From Planoprotostelium fungivorum (lineage: Eukaryota > Evosea > Variosea > Cavosteliida > Cavosteliaceae), in contig MDYQ01000302.1 in the NCBI GenBank assembly GCA_003024175.1, positions 1 to 28,639 of the forward strand: 28,639 bases of DNA. The letters run 5' to 3'. Below are positions 9,260 to 20,880 of the stretch, piece by piece. Below the pieces are notes generated by a model. That model was not told the DNA's origin. It ran no database searches and was given only the letters and a program-made list of their open reading frames with translations. Made by a program: the position numbers and the translations under genes. Within the stretch, counting starts at the first letter, position 1. Every line of letters begins with the position of its first letter.

Positions 9260-10350
9260 TTACGTCAGAGATTCAAACGGTAGTTTGTGAGCTGTTCTCT
9301 GTGGATGACCATGTCTCAAGAGTCCTTGAGCTGTCTTCTTTGGAATTGTGAGAACTGCTGAATATTGCTCTCCCTGATGGAATGAGACAGCACAGATGGT
9401 GTAATCAAGATAGATCACCTCTTGTACATTGATGGATGTGGTGCCGTGGATATCTTGTGCACAAAAAGCCCAACATTGTGTTGTCTTTTATCTCAATTGA
9501 AATTCCATACGACGCCATGAAGAAGCATCCTCCCTTAACATCATCAGTTTGGCTACACAGGCCCACAGTGTATTCTGAATGGTCATTATCTGTCAATCAT
9601 CAGAATGGGATATTGTGATAGAACACCTTGATGTCCAGTGGCAGTGTGATTGGAAGTCAGAAACAATGTTCTGTTGTAGACTTTTCCAGATACATCTGTA
9701 AAACTTCCAAAAGTCAATAGGTATTCTGATCAATCATCAACTCACTTTTGCAAATCAGCTGTGACGTCTGATTTGAACAGCGTGGGAAACATCTCCTTTC
9801 CTCTCAATAGTATGGCTGTTCAAAGGTGGCTTCCCATCTCCTCCAATTCAGATATCTCCAAGTCTGAAAGGTCTTTGTGATTCTTCCACACGTAATATCC
9901 CATTCCAGGGGTGGTGGGATTCATTGGTCAGGGCATGATGCTTGTATCCTCACCCTTCCAAAGATGATGGTTTTGGTGATACAGAATACTGTTGACCGAC
10001 TGTTCAGTGATGGATTCCCTCTGCATGACGCCTCCCTCAAGCTCATTGGTGCTGTTGGGCACATCAAGGTTGTCGTGATGATTGTCATCCAAAGAAGAAT
10101 TCTCAATGGCTCGATTTGTGGGCATATTTCTCTGACAAAGAGACGACTGATGTGTTTGGGAAAGTTTATGTCTAGCCCATCCACTTGAGTCGTAGGTGTA
10201 TTGGTTGTTGGGGCACACACCACACACCCAAAATCCCCTTGCGTATGGAAAACGTTCCATAACTATTTGTGATGCGGTGCCATCATGCGATGGTGCCAGC
10301 GGCAAAACTTCAATGAAAGCTTGTAATGACGATATCTTCAGCATCGCCAT
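9260..10350 (-). pseudogene. Broken gene with a C2H2-like zinc-finger first exon
   Basis: The first exon, 10350-9954, encodes MAMLKISSLQ and a C-x2-C-x15-H-x5-H motif within FWVCGV...WARHKLSQTH, which fits a single zinc finger. A GTGAGG donor follows at 9953. Downstream one frame stays recognisably coding (DLSDLEISELEEMG, KEMFPTLFKSDVTADLQ, then a 50-nt intron, then DIHGTTSINVQEVIYLDY and TIPKKTAQGLLRHGHP). It carries in-frame TGA, TGA and TAA codons before the final TAA at 9260, where AATAAA overlaps the stop. Other frames also look protein-like in places. Either several introns are hidden from me or the gene is decaying; I favour decay. No family recognised beyond the finger. It diverges from the gene at 10404. 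Confidence 0.45.
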
Positions 10351-10403
10351 TCTTCAGGGATTCTTCATTTTCCTCCAACGCAACACGTACCACGTCACCA
10401 CCC
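10351..10403. promoter_or_regulatory. 53-bp gap between two divergent start codons
   Basis: The inferred ATG codons at 10350 (minus) and 10404 (plus) are only 53 bp apart. If both starts are right, transcription of the two genes must begin within each other's 5' sequence or share one bidirectional promoter. No TATA box is seen. Confidence 0.35.
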
Positions 10404-11094
10404 ATGGCTCGATGGAACAACTTAATAGCACTCAGGAAGAGAAGTAGCTCCACAAGGAACAGCATACCACAACCTCGAGAGGTGCAAGAAGCTCAGAAGA
10501 ATCTGGAGGGTCTCACTGCCCAGCTTGTCAGTAAGTCTGTGGTGTGTCAGCGATGATACACTTGACGATATCGTAATCGACTATAGAGTTGTGGATCCAG
10601 CCCACCAACGCACCTTACATGCCATGGTGGGTTTCATGCGACATCAGACATGAGGTTATCGCTAATCTCATGCAGTTGAAATACCACTCGGGGTGTAGAG
10701 AGGAATCTTGACAGGTACCGGAGAGAGTTCTCCAAACTTTCAGAGTTGCAGCAGTCTCAGTCTTTTGGTTATGTGCTCTTCCTGTTGGCGAAGCGTCTGG
10801 GAAATCAACAACGAAAGCCACCTCATCGCAAGTATTACACGGACGATTATCAATCTCACATCTTTGAGTGGCTCGCTAAAGCGAAGAAGGTGCCGCTCCC
10901 ACAGAAGCCCCCAGTCTGGTTCAAGACCAACGAGTCTTATCCTGGTGAGTTATCTCCCACTGTCAGATTCTCACAATTCAATAGAATTTCTCCAGCGACT
11001 CCAGGACTCTTGTGGCAGCGAAGACATCAGTGACAATTGGGAGGCACCACATGAACAGCCCCGTGATCAAGAGGCAGAGGTTGACGAAGACTAG
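10404..11094 (+). CDS. Unrecognised protein with acidic tail (174 aa)
   Basis: My best splice is exons 10404-10530, 10589-10630, 10699-10944 and 10985-11094, which join to 175 codons. The start is the ATG of MARWNNLIALRKR. Introns are 58, 68 and 40 nt. The second uses GTTTC, a weak donor, so exon 2 is the least certain part. The joined protein reads through VDPAHQRTLHAMVERNLDRY, then a helical, basic segment (SFGYVLFLLAKRLGNQQRK), an aromatic stretch (YYTDDYQSHIFEWLAKAKK) and a very acidic end (DQEAEVDED). There is no signal peptide or convincing membrane segment. AATAAA follows the TAG by about 10 nt. No family is recognised. Confidence 0.55.
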
Positions 11095-11289
11095 TTGATC
11101 CAAAATAAATTACATTTATTAAATGATATTACGTCTATTGTAGATGGCACTCCGTCCCTCGTATATTAATGTGAAATTACGTGTTATAAAGAGAGAAATA
11201 CGGTGTTATAACGAAGATATACTGTACAGTATGTGGAGCAATCGTATGTAATATCGGGGCACTGACAACGGTTCAAAACGTCACTTTAT
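11095..11289. other. Short intergenic stretch
   Basis: AT-rich 3' flank of the preceding gene with an AATAAA near 11104. No gene seen. Confidence 0.5.
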
Positions 11290-11620
11290 ATGGTTCTTGT
11301 GATCCTCTACGTTGAACACGGGACATCGAAAGAGTTTGCATACTCTACAGCAAGGAAGGCGTCAGAGCTGAACATACAGTACAGTGTGAGCTCACTGGAC
11401 GAGTCATATGACGAATACCTGGCGAGCGGACAAGGGGAGGAGAATATGATGTTGATGATCACGAGTACACGGTGAGACATAATTTTCACCTATCTTGCTC
11501 CCAAGCTTGTCTAAGACACGATGCCTATCTCGAAGCTACGCAGCTGTCGTAATACGAGCCAGGAGACGAAGATCTAGATTTACGATTCGATGTGTGGGGA
11601 CTGATACTCGTGTCCATGTG
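11290..11620 (+). pseudogene. Truncated flavodoxin domain (diflavin reductase or TYW1 type)
   Basis: The first part encodes VILYVEHGTSKEFAYSTARK, the FMN phosphate-binding loop and first helix of flavodoxin domains (family pattern: IxYGSxTGTxxxFAxxLA). The strand LMITSTR follows. After a 45-nt intron-like segment (11472-11516), the frame encodes HDAYLEATQLS, an in-frame TAA, then YEPGDEDLDLRFDVWG. The latter fits the family's closing GEGDxDxxxxFxxW segment. The roughly 60 residues that normally lie between, including the aromatic FMN loops, are missing. The first glycine-rich loop is also altered (YVEHGTS rather than YGSQTGT). I read it as a deleted, non-functional copy of a flavodoxin-domain gene. 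It is not possible to say which reductase it came from. Confidence 0.45.
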
Positions 11621-12027
11621 GTAAATCTGCTATTTCTCGATCAATGTTGGCGTCACAACTCATCTTCAAAACGTGAGTTAGTTACAGTTGGAGCATCTGA
11701 GGACGCTGTACGTTTTGATGATAAAGGATCGTACAGGTACGTTTGGTTCGTGAGAGCAGAGATGGAGGAGGATGAAGAGGAGAATGAGCCTCAGGGAAAG
11801 AAATAGAGAAGAGAGAAGAGGGAAGGAGTAATATGAGGAGATGTCGAAGAGCAAGAGAGATCGAGCAGAGAGCAGGTGGGAATGAGGTAGAGTTGAAATG
11901 GTGAGGTAAGATGAGCCAGCACAGAGATATGGATATTATAGACCATCGAACGAGAAGGATTGAATTTTCAGTGGCCATATAAAATGCTCCTATACTAGGT
12001 ACGACGACATCACCCTGACCACAACCA
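11621..12027. other. No gene recognised
   Basis: A plus frame ends with an acidic stretch (EMEEDEEENEPQGKK, stop at 11806), which could be simple purine-rich sequence. No motif or splice pattern supports a gene. The 3' end of the carboxylesterase lies just beyond. Confidence 0.4.
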
Positions 12028-12032
12028 TTTAT

Positions 12033-12033
<1 letters not shown>
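12028..12033 (-). terminator. AATAAA overlapping the carboxylesterase stop codon
   Basis: The minus strand reads GTTTAAATAAATGG. The last A of the TAA stop is the first base of AATAAA, a canonical poly(A) hexamer. Confidence 0.6.
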
Positions 12034-14301
<2,268 letters not shown>

Positions 14302-14648
14302 GCTTTCGGCTTCCTCTCCTCTCTTTCTTCGACGAAATGAGCCAAGAGGCACCCGAATTACCATCCATCACGTGACGGCAATTGTTCCGTTTTTTTTTGG
14401 TCCTGGGGCGGTAGAGTTGTTGTTTTGAGAGCGACTGTCGGGGCACCTCGTCTGCAGGTTGCCCTCACTCTTTACTCAGCTGACCGGTTACTTTGCCGTA
14501 CGCTGATATGTGTGGGGTAAAGAGTGGCAGCCTCTTACAAACCTCCGTCGCGGAAGTGGAATGAGCAGGTGCGCACGCAGTGGACCAGGGAAGATAATCT
14601 GCTCTTGATAAGTACAAAGCACCTCCACAATGCGGACAAGGCTGATGA
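14302..14648. other. Region between the divergent esterase and AA14-like genes
   Basis: This stretch should hold the promoters of both neighbours and the missing first exon of the AA14-like gene. It has a CACGTGA box at 14370 and a T-run at 14391. I found no signal-peptide-like frame that splices cleanly to 14649. A plus frame starting at 14524 continues to 14766, but in the wrong register for the downstream exons. Confidence 0.4.
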
Positions 14649-16431
14649 AGTGACGATGAAGCCCGACAATCAGAGATCTTGTGGGAGGCTCCTCAGAATC
14701 AAGCTATTCTTACTTATGCTGTTAGGCATCAAAATCACGAATCAATTCTTCCTCATGTGTATTTAGGGCCCATGAGTGCTTGGAACTTTTCGAGCTGGTG
14801 GTTTCACGGCAACATCGATTCCCCTCCCCCGAAGGGAGTCGTGAGTCGACAACACTTGTAAGGCAAAACTCAAGATGATGGCAGGTGTTCAACCTTCCCG
14901 CCAACGGACAGGTCTACACCACTCTGTTCACCGGCCTTCCTAGGACTCAACCCACAGTGCCAGACCCTTGGCATGAATTTGGACGTGAGAAGATGCCTGC
15001 GGACGATAAAATCGACTCACAATCGCAGTTCTCCACACGCCCTATCGCAATAGCACCAGAGGTTGTGCCTTGGCCATCGCGTGAGGGTCTCTCGTCGCTC
15101 GAGCGTCGACACATCATCTGACATGAAGACAGATACAAGTCTGACCCCAAGCAAGTGACCGTCAAAGACTTTGTCGTCTTCTCTGTGAGTGATTCGCCTT
15201 CTCGTCTCCCCACTGATGCATAGCCAACAGGTGGTCCATGACTACATCAAGCAACAGAACCAATCTTTCTCCATTCCCAACCTGCCCAGCTGCCCCAACG
15301 GACAGTGCCTCTGCTTCTGGCTGTGGCACGCTCAGGGACGCTCCGATCAGTTTATGACTTCACTTGCAACGTGACGGGTGTCCATTCTGGTGCCCAGCCC
15401 ATCGATTATGCCAGAGCTCAGCCCGCAAGAAAATGCTACAACTCATCGAGATGCTACCAAGGACCCAGATATCCTTACTACTACGGCCAACTGCAGGGTG
15501 AGACGACGCATGGCTTGCCTAGTCTTGACATCATCGTCAGGTAGCAACATGCCCGAGGGCCCTCATCAGCCCCCTTACTATTCTATACTGTACGGATGGT
15601 CTGAGGGAGCTCAGCACGACATCTTCGTCAACACGAACCCGAACACCTTCCAGCAAGTACCTCTGCCCGCCGAGCAGAGATGTGTGAATGCCACGCTCAA
15701 CCCTCACAATCTAGGTTCTCGGGTCATGAGCAACAATGCATCCACCTACATTAACGAGAGCAAGTGAGTGACGATACTGTACGCCCTCCGAGAGGTTCAC
15801 ACTTCTCAGCATCGGTGGTATCATCTCTCCCAACTGCCTGTGGAAATTTTACGCGGAGAAGGGATCTGGTGTGATTCAGATGGTCAGCACGTTCAACTCG
15901 TCCCAATTGTACCGAATCGGTACCTCGGTAAGGAGCCCTTACCAGTTACAAGTCAGCCCCCTCGGTGGTATCTGCCTCAACGGCGCGAACAGCACCTCCT
16001 GGTGCGTTCAGAACATAGAGCAGGGACCTTTCCACCTCGATATCACGGATGACGGCATGCTGACGCTGACGGATAGCATGGGAATGCACAGATGGGAGTC
16101 TACGTTCAAGTGAGAGCGATGAGCTATCGTAGATGGAGGCTGACGAGAGAGTAGAGATAACAGAGAAGATCAAGTCAATCCGTGGGACCCCGATCCAGCT
16201 ATCTGGAAGACATAGTGAGGCGTGTATTAACGAACATCAAGATCTGACAGCGCCAGCGATGACGTCACCGAAACTTCTATCAATAATGTGGCTGGTTCGA
16301 GCACAATGGTCTTGGGTACATCGACTGGCGGTTCGTTGCGGTGCACCGGATTTCTGGCTCTTGCAGTTGCTCAAAAGCAGGAGAGGAATAGTGGAAGATA
16401 TCAGTCCATAGATCCAGGGGTGTCGGTCTGA
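14649..16431 (+). CDS. AA14-like copper oxidase (LPMO family) with C-terminal lectin-like segment; one frameshift
   Basis: Exons 14649-14840, 14885-14984, 15029-15080, 15133-15184, 15231-15497, 15541-15763, 15810-16109, 16164-16214 and 16251-16431 give about 472 residues. The first exon lacks an ATG, so a 5' exon with the signal peptide is missing from my model. Segments match a family of fungal secreted proteins that I recall as AA14 xylan-acting lytic polysaccharide monooxygenases: SSWWFHGNIDSPP, FNLPANG, RGCALAIAYKSD, VKDFVVFSV, CPNGQCLCFWLWH, FTCNVTG and GSNMPEGPHQPP with YGWSEGAQHDIF. The His of WWFHG is a copper-ligand candidate; the N-terminal His cannot be placed. Beyond residue about 260 an extension includes ITDDGMLTLTDSMGMHRWES, like one blade of a bulb-type lectin. 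The tail is Ser/Thr-rich. Between QFMT and FTCNVTG (about 15,355) one base seems missing. The esterase diverges from this gene. Confidence 0.75.
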
Positions 16432-16462
16432 CTCTCGCCTCATTCATCTCTGTGGCTGATGT

Positions 16463-16468
16463 TGAATA
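16463..16468 (+). terminator. AATAAA downstream of the AA14-like gene
   Basis: AATAAA occurs 31 bases after the TGA at 16429-16431. It is the likely poly(A) signal of that gene and argues that the next gene's translation starts later than the ATG at 16459. Confidence 0.4.
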
Positions 16469-16515
16469 AAAATGAAAAATCGAGCATCATCGCAAATTCC
16501 GAATCAGAACCATTC

Positions 16516-17754
16516 ATGAGCCAGTTTGCAAGAGCTGCAAGTCGTGGGATACATTTCACCAAAGGGCAGATCCCACAACGGCCGAAAGCTCTTGTGATTA
16601 ATGGAAAATTGCCAGACGATCTGGCCTCACGATACAAAGCCGCATTCATTCTGATCTATCAACGTGCGTGTAGAATTTTTAATACAAAACGACTTATCAT
16701 CCCCAGAGATACCCCGCCTTCTCCAGCTTGATCAAGTGAGCATCCAATGTTGCATCATAATGTTGTCCGTTCTGAGCCCGAACACAGAAGGAGAAAATAA
16801 GAGTATTACTTGGTAGAGAGGATCGATCTCACAAGAAAGGATCGAAGGCTGATTGGAATTCATTCGGAGGAAAGAGAGAGAAGGTGAGGACACAAGGAAG
16901 GTGAAGCTCAATTGGAAAGGATGCCAATGGAAAATACATCGAAACCGATTGTAAGATCACAGCTCTGAGAGAATTACACGAAGAGACACGAGGCATCTTT
17001 CAAAGATACGATGGAGACATCATGCAACAGATGAACGAGGGGAAGAAGGTAAGATTCATTTCTGTGTGACGACGAATGGATGATCGTGTGTTTTGTGATT
17101 GATCACCGCTTTGGTATCCGCCTCATCACATGTATCAAATAGAATCAACAAGAACGTATTATTTTATACTTGATGATCGATTGCAATCGATTTTGCTTGT
17201 TGATCTGCTTCCATCCCATCCAGCATCCACCATTGAACATGCAACGATGATATACAGATACGATTGACACAATAGAATATTCTATAGAATTGGTACAGAG
17301 TCAATGAGGACTGACTTGTGCAGGTATATAACCCCAACGGTGATTACGTCATGTTCCTCATCCGTTTGGACTCTGAAGAGGAGGATTTTCCGACTGAATT
17401 TCTTGCCACACCAAACCACATCGAATGCAAACAGGTGAGTATTGCATCGTCATCAGACAACATAGTGCGATCATCAATGTCCTGTGTGATTCAAAATGTG
17501 TTGTGGTCACCATGTTGATATGAAATCCGCTATCATCATCTCACATCATCGATCATGGTCGATCATCGAACATTACGTGTTGACGTGAGATCTAGGACAT
17601 GCTTCGGTGGTTCACACTATCTGAAGTCAGAGATGCAAGAGCCACGAGAAGTTTCAAAATCGAGGGAGAAGATCAACCCATCGCTCCTGTGCTGGGCTGC
17701 GTATCCTACTTTTTGAACGACACGAACCTCAGTCTATCGAATGAGGAAAAGTAG
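16516..17754 (+). CDS. Nudix hydrolase domain protein
   Basis: Exons 16516-16663, 16707-16735, 16788-16883, 16920-17048, 17324-17434 and 17596-17754 join in frame; introns are 43, 52, 36, 275 and 161 nt. Nudix enzymes split nucleoside diphosphates linked to another group, using Mg2+ held by a GX5EX7REUXEEXGU helix. Here a strand EKIRVLLGRED leads to WNSFGGKREK, then KYIETDCKITALRELHEETRG, in which ALRELHEETRG is a good REUXEEXG core. Extra residues (DANGKYIETD) separate the glycines from it, and the preceding Glu is not at the standard spacing. Later parts are YVMFLIRLDSEEED and DMLRWFTLSEVRDA, as in the closing strands and helix of the fold. Substrate cannot be told. The frame is open from an ATG at 16459, but that lies 27 bp from the upstream stop and over its AATAAA, so I prefer 16516. 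Confidence 0.8.
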
Positions 17755-17883
17755 AAGGGAATCAAAGAGAAGGTCGAATAGATGTCTCTGTGTACGTTTC
17801 GATCGTCTTTGTATTGATACCGGAGATGAAGTGGATCAGGTGAGACTCGATGATGGTGGTAAAGCGACAGCGATACCTCATAT

Positions 17884-17892
17884 ACATTTATT
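17884..17892 (-). terminator. AATAAA overlapping a TAA stop (17888)
   Basis: On the minus strand the end of the gene reads TGTGAATAAATG. The stop TAA (17890-17888) lies inside the AATAAA at 17892-17887. Confidence 0.55.
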
Positions 17893-18559
17893 CACACTTG
17901 ACATTTCTTTGCAGCATATTTACACGAGATACATGCGAAGATGTGCCTCTCTTGGTGGGGCATTGCTTTCTGGCCAGCTGGACCTCGTTCGAAGTCAAGT
18001 GCGCCCGTCTGCAGTATCCGTCCTCCGTCTCGTACTCTACGGTGAAACCCAGCCTCAGAGCCCTCAAGTCACACTTGCCGGCGATTTTGACCGAGATGGG
18101 AGGTGTTCGCCCGTGAGGAATGGACAGCAGCGTCTCTTTACCGTATGGACCGTAGAGATTCGTCTGCTCCTGGCAGTGCAGGGGTGAGCCGTGGACGTCC
18201 AAGAGTTTAACGGAGACGGTGCAGCGTTTGAGACGGTTGTTGAGAGGTGAAGACTGAAGAAGAGTCAGTGAGGTGTGGAGAAGAGGTGTGGTGAGACTCA
18301 CCGGATGGAGCGCGATGACAGGTCTGGGTGTGAGGAAGCGGCTTTCCCCTTCGTATGATTTCCTCTGTCGCGTTCTGAGAGGCTCCAACAGCTGAAAATC
18401 TTGTTGCTGTTCGAAGGGTAGAAGCTCCTCTAATATAGCCTCGTAGTTCTCCTCTTGTGAATCGGATGTCAGGGGAGCACACTCTTGAGCCCACAGCTCG
18501 TCGATCCACTGCATGACGAGCTGAAGTGGAGGACCGGTGACGAAGGACGTATCTTGCAT
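17888..18559 (-). CDS. Unrecognised protein with a conserved-looking beta-rich C-terminal domain (207 aa)
   Basis: Two exons, 18559-18302 and 18253-17888, join through a 48-nt intron (GTGAGT to CTTCAG). The intron is a multiple of three without a stop, so it could also be read through. The N-terminal third is helical and acidic (QWIDELWAQE, YEAILEELLPFEQQQD). The rest is strand-rich with regular hydrophobic spacing: RCTVSVKLLDVHG, NLYGPYGKE, PPISVKIAGKCDLRALRLGF and TVEYETEDGYCRRAHL. It ends in a basic tail. The pattern resembles immunoglobulin-like DNA-binding domains of protist transcription factors, but I cannot name a family and the resemblance is weak. The start is the first ATG of the good coding frame. 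The 3' end lies 133 bp from the Nudix stop, tail to tail. Confidence 0.65.
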   Translation of the reverse strand: MQDTSFVTGPPLQLVMQWIDELWAQECAPLTSDSQEENYEAILEELLPFEQQQDFQLLEPLRTRQRKSYEGESRFLTPRPVIALHPVSLTTPLLHTSLTLLQSSPLNNRLKRCTVSVKLLDVHGSPLHCQEQTNLYGPYGKETLLSIPHGRTPPISVKIAGKCDLRALRLGFTVEYETEDGYCRRAHLTSNEVQLARKQCPTKRGTSSHVSRVNMLQRNVKCE

Positions 18560-19142
18560 TTGCGTGTTTGTTCTTGTTGGTGAGGCTGATTATGTGCACC
18601 AGTCAGACTGTATCGTGCGGATACATCCGATCTAGAGGCTGGAAGGATTTGACAGGTTTGTGATGAAATTGTGGTGGTGGGGACTCTGTGGAGGCTGTTT
18701 CGGTCGAGGACGTACTCCATAGGTGGAGTCGATGGCCCACGAAGCTTGGGTTTTAATGGAAATTTCCCAAACGCAGTACACTTCAGTAGTGTTCCTCTTG
18801 AGAGCAATAGAGTTTATCATTTATCGTGGTGGAAGCGTCACGCCGCGGCGGCCCAGCCGAGGTCTATTCATACGAATATGGGATGGGGATACTGTATATC
18901 GGCTCATCCCTGGGATGGCCACCTGCGATGACCTGTCAGGTGTTGGAAAGGAGCTCCATGGTTACGTTACTGTTAGTAACTGCTGTGTGACACAAAAAAC
19001 GTAGCTGTCTTCGCTTCTCTTTGTGATGGTCGGATTACAACGAGCACATCGTTGCGTTTCATGAGCCAAGCACGAAATTTGATCAGCACATCTCATCTTC
19101 TTCTGATCACCACACAAGTTCACATAGATTACATCTCCCGAG
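18560..19142. other. Region between two divergent genes, no gene recognised
   Basis: A plus frame at 18723-19004 is open but has no recognised motif, no splice partner and no counterpart downstream. A short hairpin GTTACTGTTAGTAAC lies at about 18966-18980. No DEAD-box N-terminal domain is present, which matters for the truncated helicase that starts at 19143. Confidence 0.45.
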
Positions 19143-20839
19143 ATGAATGTGAAAGGTGAATCAACATTTGTGATCGGAAGATTCGTAACGATGGGTAGGC
19201 CAGAGAGAACACAAGAAGCATCCTGAAGGATCGAAGAGAAATTCTAAGAAAGAAGTCGAATCTGATGGGGATCAAGAAATCCAAGAGGTACATGTACCAT
19301 GAATCGTCTCTGTGATCCATTGCTCTGACAGATGTGACCAAGGTTCAACCTATAAAGAGACGCCACGCCTCACCATCACCCGGGCGTAGACCTCATATCA
19401 CACCGCCGAAGCCAAGACACAAGAGGAAGACAAAGAATGAGGACAGGAGGAACGCAACTGAAGGTAGTTCCATGAACAGTACCTATTAATGATATGAAAT
19501 AGAGAAAGGAGAAGACATCTCCTCAGATGAAGGCGAAGAGATGGATGTCGAGCCAACCGCTTCGGAAGAGTCAGCGTCGATGATGGACGAAGATGGACAG
19601 CAGAAGGAGATCACGCAGTACTGCATCACATCATCCTTCCACGATCAATACGCCCTGCTTCATTCTCTCATCACGATCGAAAAAGCGCTTGCCACGAATG
19701 AACGCCCATTCAAGGTGATTCACCCAACGTCACACGGATCACTTCAACACAAACATCAACATAAATATCACATCATCTCATCTCCTCCAGGCCATCGTGT
19801 TTCTCAGCTCTGTGCAAGCCACAAGAGTCATTCACCAGGCTCTATCTACGATTCGCAGTGCCCCGTTCAATCAGATCGAAATCTTCCAACTCCACATCAA
19901 AGTTGATAAGGCGGCGAGGACTTCAACACTGCAGGAATTTAAGAAGATCAGAGAAGGTATCCTCGTATCCAGCGACGCAACGATCCGATGCGAAGACTAC
20001 ACCAACATCACCCACGTCTTTCAGGTGATGACGATGACGTTCACCATCGCCATGCGATGATGGCACGTCTGATGACTTCAGATCGGCGTTCCGAACACGG
20101 TCAAGCAATACTACTCCCGTGTGAATGTCTTGACAAAAGGTTCCAGCTTCATCCTGCTGGATCAGCTGGAGACAGATTTCTTAGAGGAGAGTGATTTTCC
20201 ATTCACGGTGTACGAGAGGACGGGGGAGATTGCACAGACGTTCCAGCAGTCGAAGCAGATCTTCAATCGTGCGATCGTCGCCATACATTGGACACAGAGG
20301 TGAAGTTTGAACATTGTGATCTCCACCATGACGATCAACGTGATCATCATCACCATCACCATCATTGAATACTACCATCACACAATGGGATCATCATCAC
20401 CTGATCGAGATGAGGCTGACAGAAAAATAGGAAGAAGATGTATACGGCGTGGATGGCAGAGAAGAGAGGATTAGGAAAGAAGATGGGGTGGCCGGAATTT
20501 ATTCAACTGGCATTCGATTATTCGAAATCGACCCTCTTGTTTCGGGAGCCACCTGCCATCGTGAGTCTCTCTCTAAATCGTCCTCATCAGTGCACCATGT
20601 TCGCGTTCGTCTTTCGTCTCTCTCTTCAAATTGATCATCTCATTCATTCATCGATCTCGTTACCTCCATGGTGACTTCTTTCATTATCCGATCTCGTCCG
20701 ATCACTGACTTTCTCTCATCATCATCATCCATCGATCCTCCATCATCACTTGACTCACACAAAGCAGAACTCTACTTTCATCCAAAAGATCGGCCTCCAA
20801 CAGTACAAATCACTCTTCACCATTCACGATGACAAATAA
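19143..20839 (+). CDS. C-terminal half of an MSS116-like DEAD-box RNA helicase (362 aa), motifs degenerate
   Basis: Exons 19143-19155, 19199-19287, 19343-19463, 19503-19714, 19791-20024, 20082-20299, 20431-20560 and 20768-20839 make 363 codons. The first 110 residues are a charged leader with basic (KPRHKRKTKN) and acidic (SSDEGEEMDVEPTASEE) parts. Residues about 125-260 form a RecA-like helicase C domain: AIVFLSSVQATR (motif IV), EGILVSSDATI (near motif V) and THVFQIGVPNTVKQYYSR. The motif V consensus RGxD reads RCED, and motif VI, normally HRxGRxxR, reads SRVNVLTKG, so the arginine fingers are lost. The end matches the RNA-binding extension of MSS116-type helicases (MYTAWMAEKRG, then FREPPAI followed by QKIGL). 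The ATPase half with DEAD box is absent. It may be a non-catalytic RNA-binding protein or a truncated gene. The start is the first ATG that splices in frame. Confidence 0.75.
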
Positions 20840-20840
20840 A
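20835..20840 (+). terminator. AATAAA overlapping the helicase-like stop
   Basis: The end of the gene reads GACAAATAAAATGAAATAAA. The TAA stop (20837-20839) lies within AATAAA, and a second AATAAA follows at 20845. The convergent GcvH stop is only 42 bp away. Confidence 0.6.
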
Positions 20841-20880
20841 ATGAAATAAAATGGCACAGAAAATGACTTCATTGCACAGC

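Noticed and set aside
9405-9596. Alternative minus frame with good composition in the broken zinc-finger gene
   Set aside because: It joins upstream only through a chain of uncertain introns, and a different frame carries the 3' end at 9260. Neither could be preferred firmly.
4690-10350. TGA read as a sense codon, because in-frame TGA occurs in two genes
   Set aside because: TGA is used as the normal stop in several intact genes (16431, 20881, 27976), and the affected genes show other damage, so decay is simpler.
14885-15121. Continuous reading through 14985-15121
   Set aside because: Two short introns (14985-15028 and 15081-15132) restore the family motif RGCALAIAYKSD, whereas read-through gives no motif and ends at a TGA.
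17741-18187. Plus-strand frame of 148 codons
   Set aside because: It is antisense to the spliced minus-strand gene 17888-18559, which has better coding structure.
18723-19004. Plus-strand open frame of 93 codons between divergent genes
   Set aside because: No motif, no splice partner and no poly(A) signal at its end; an overlapping second frame is equally open.
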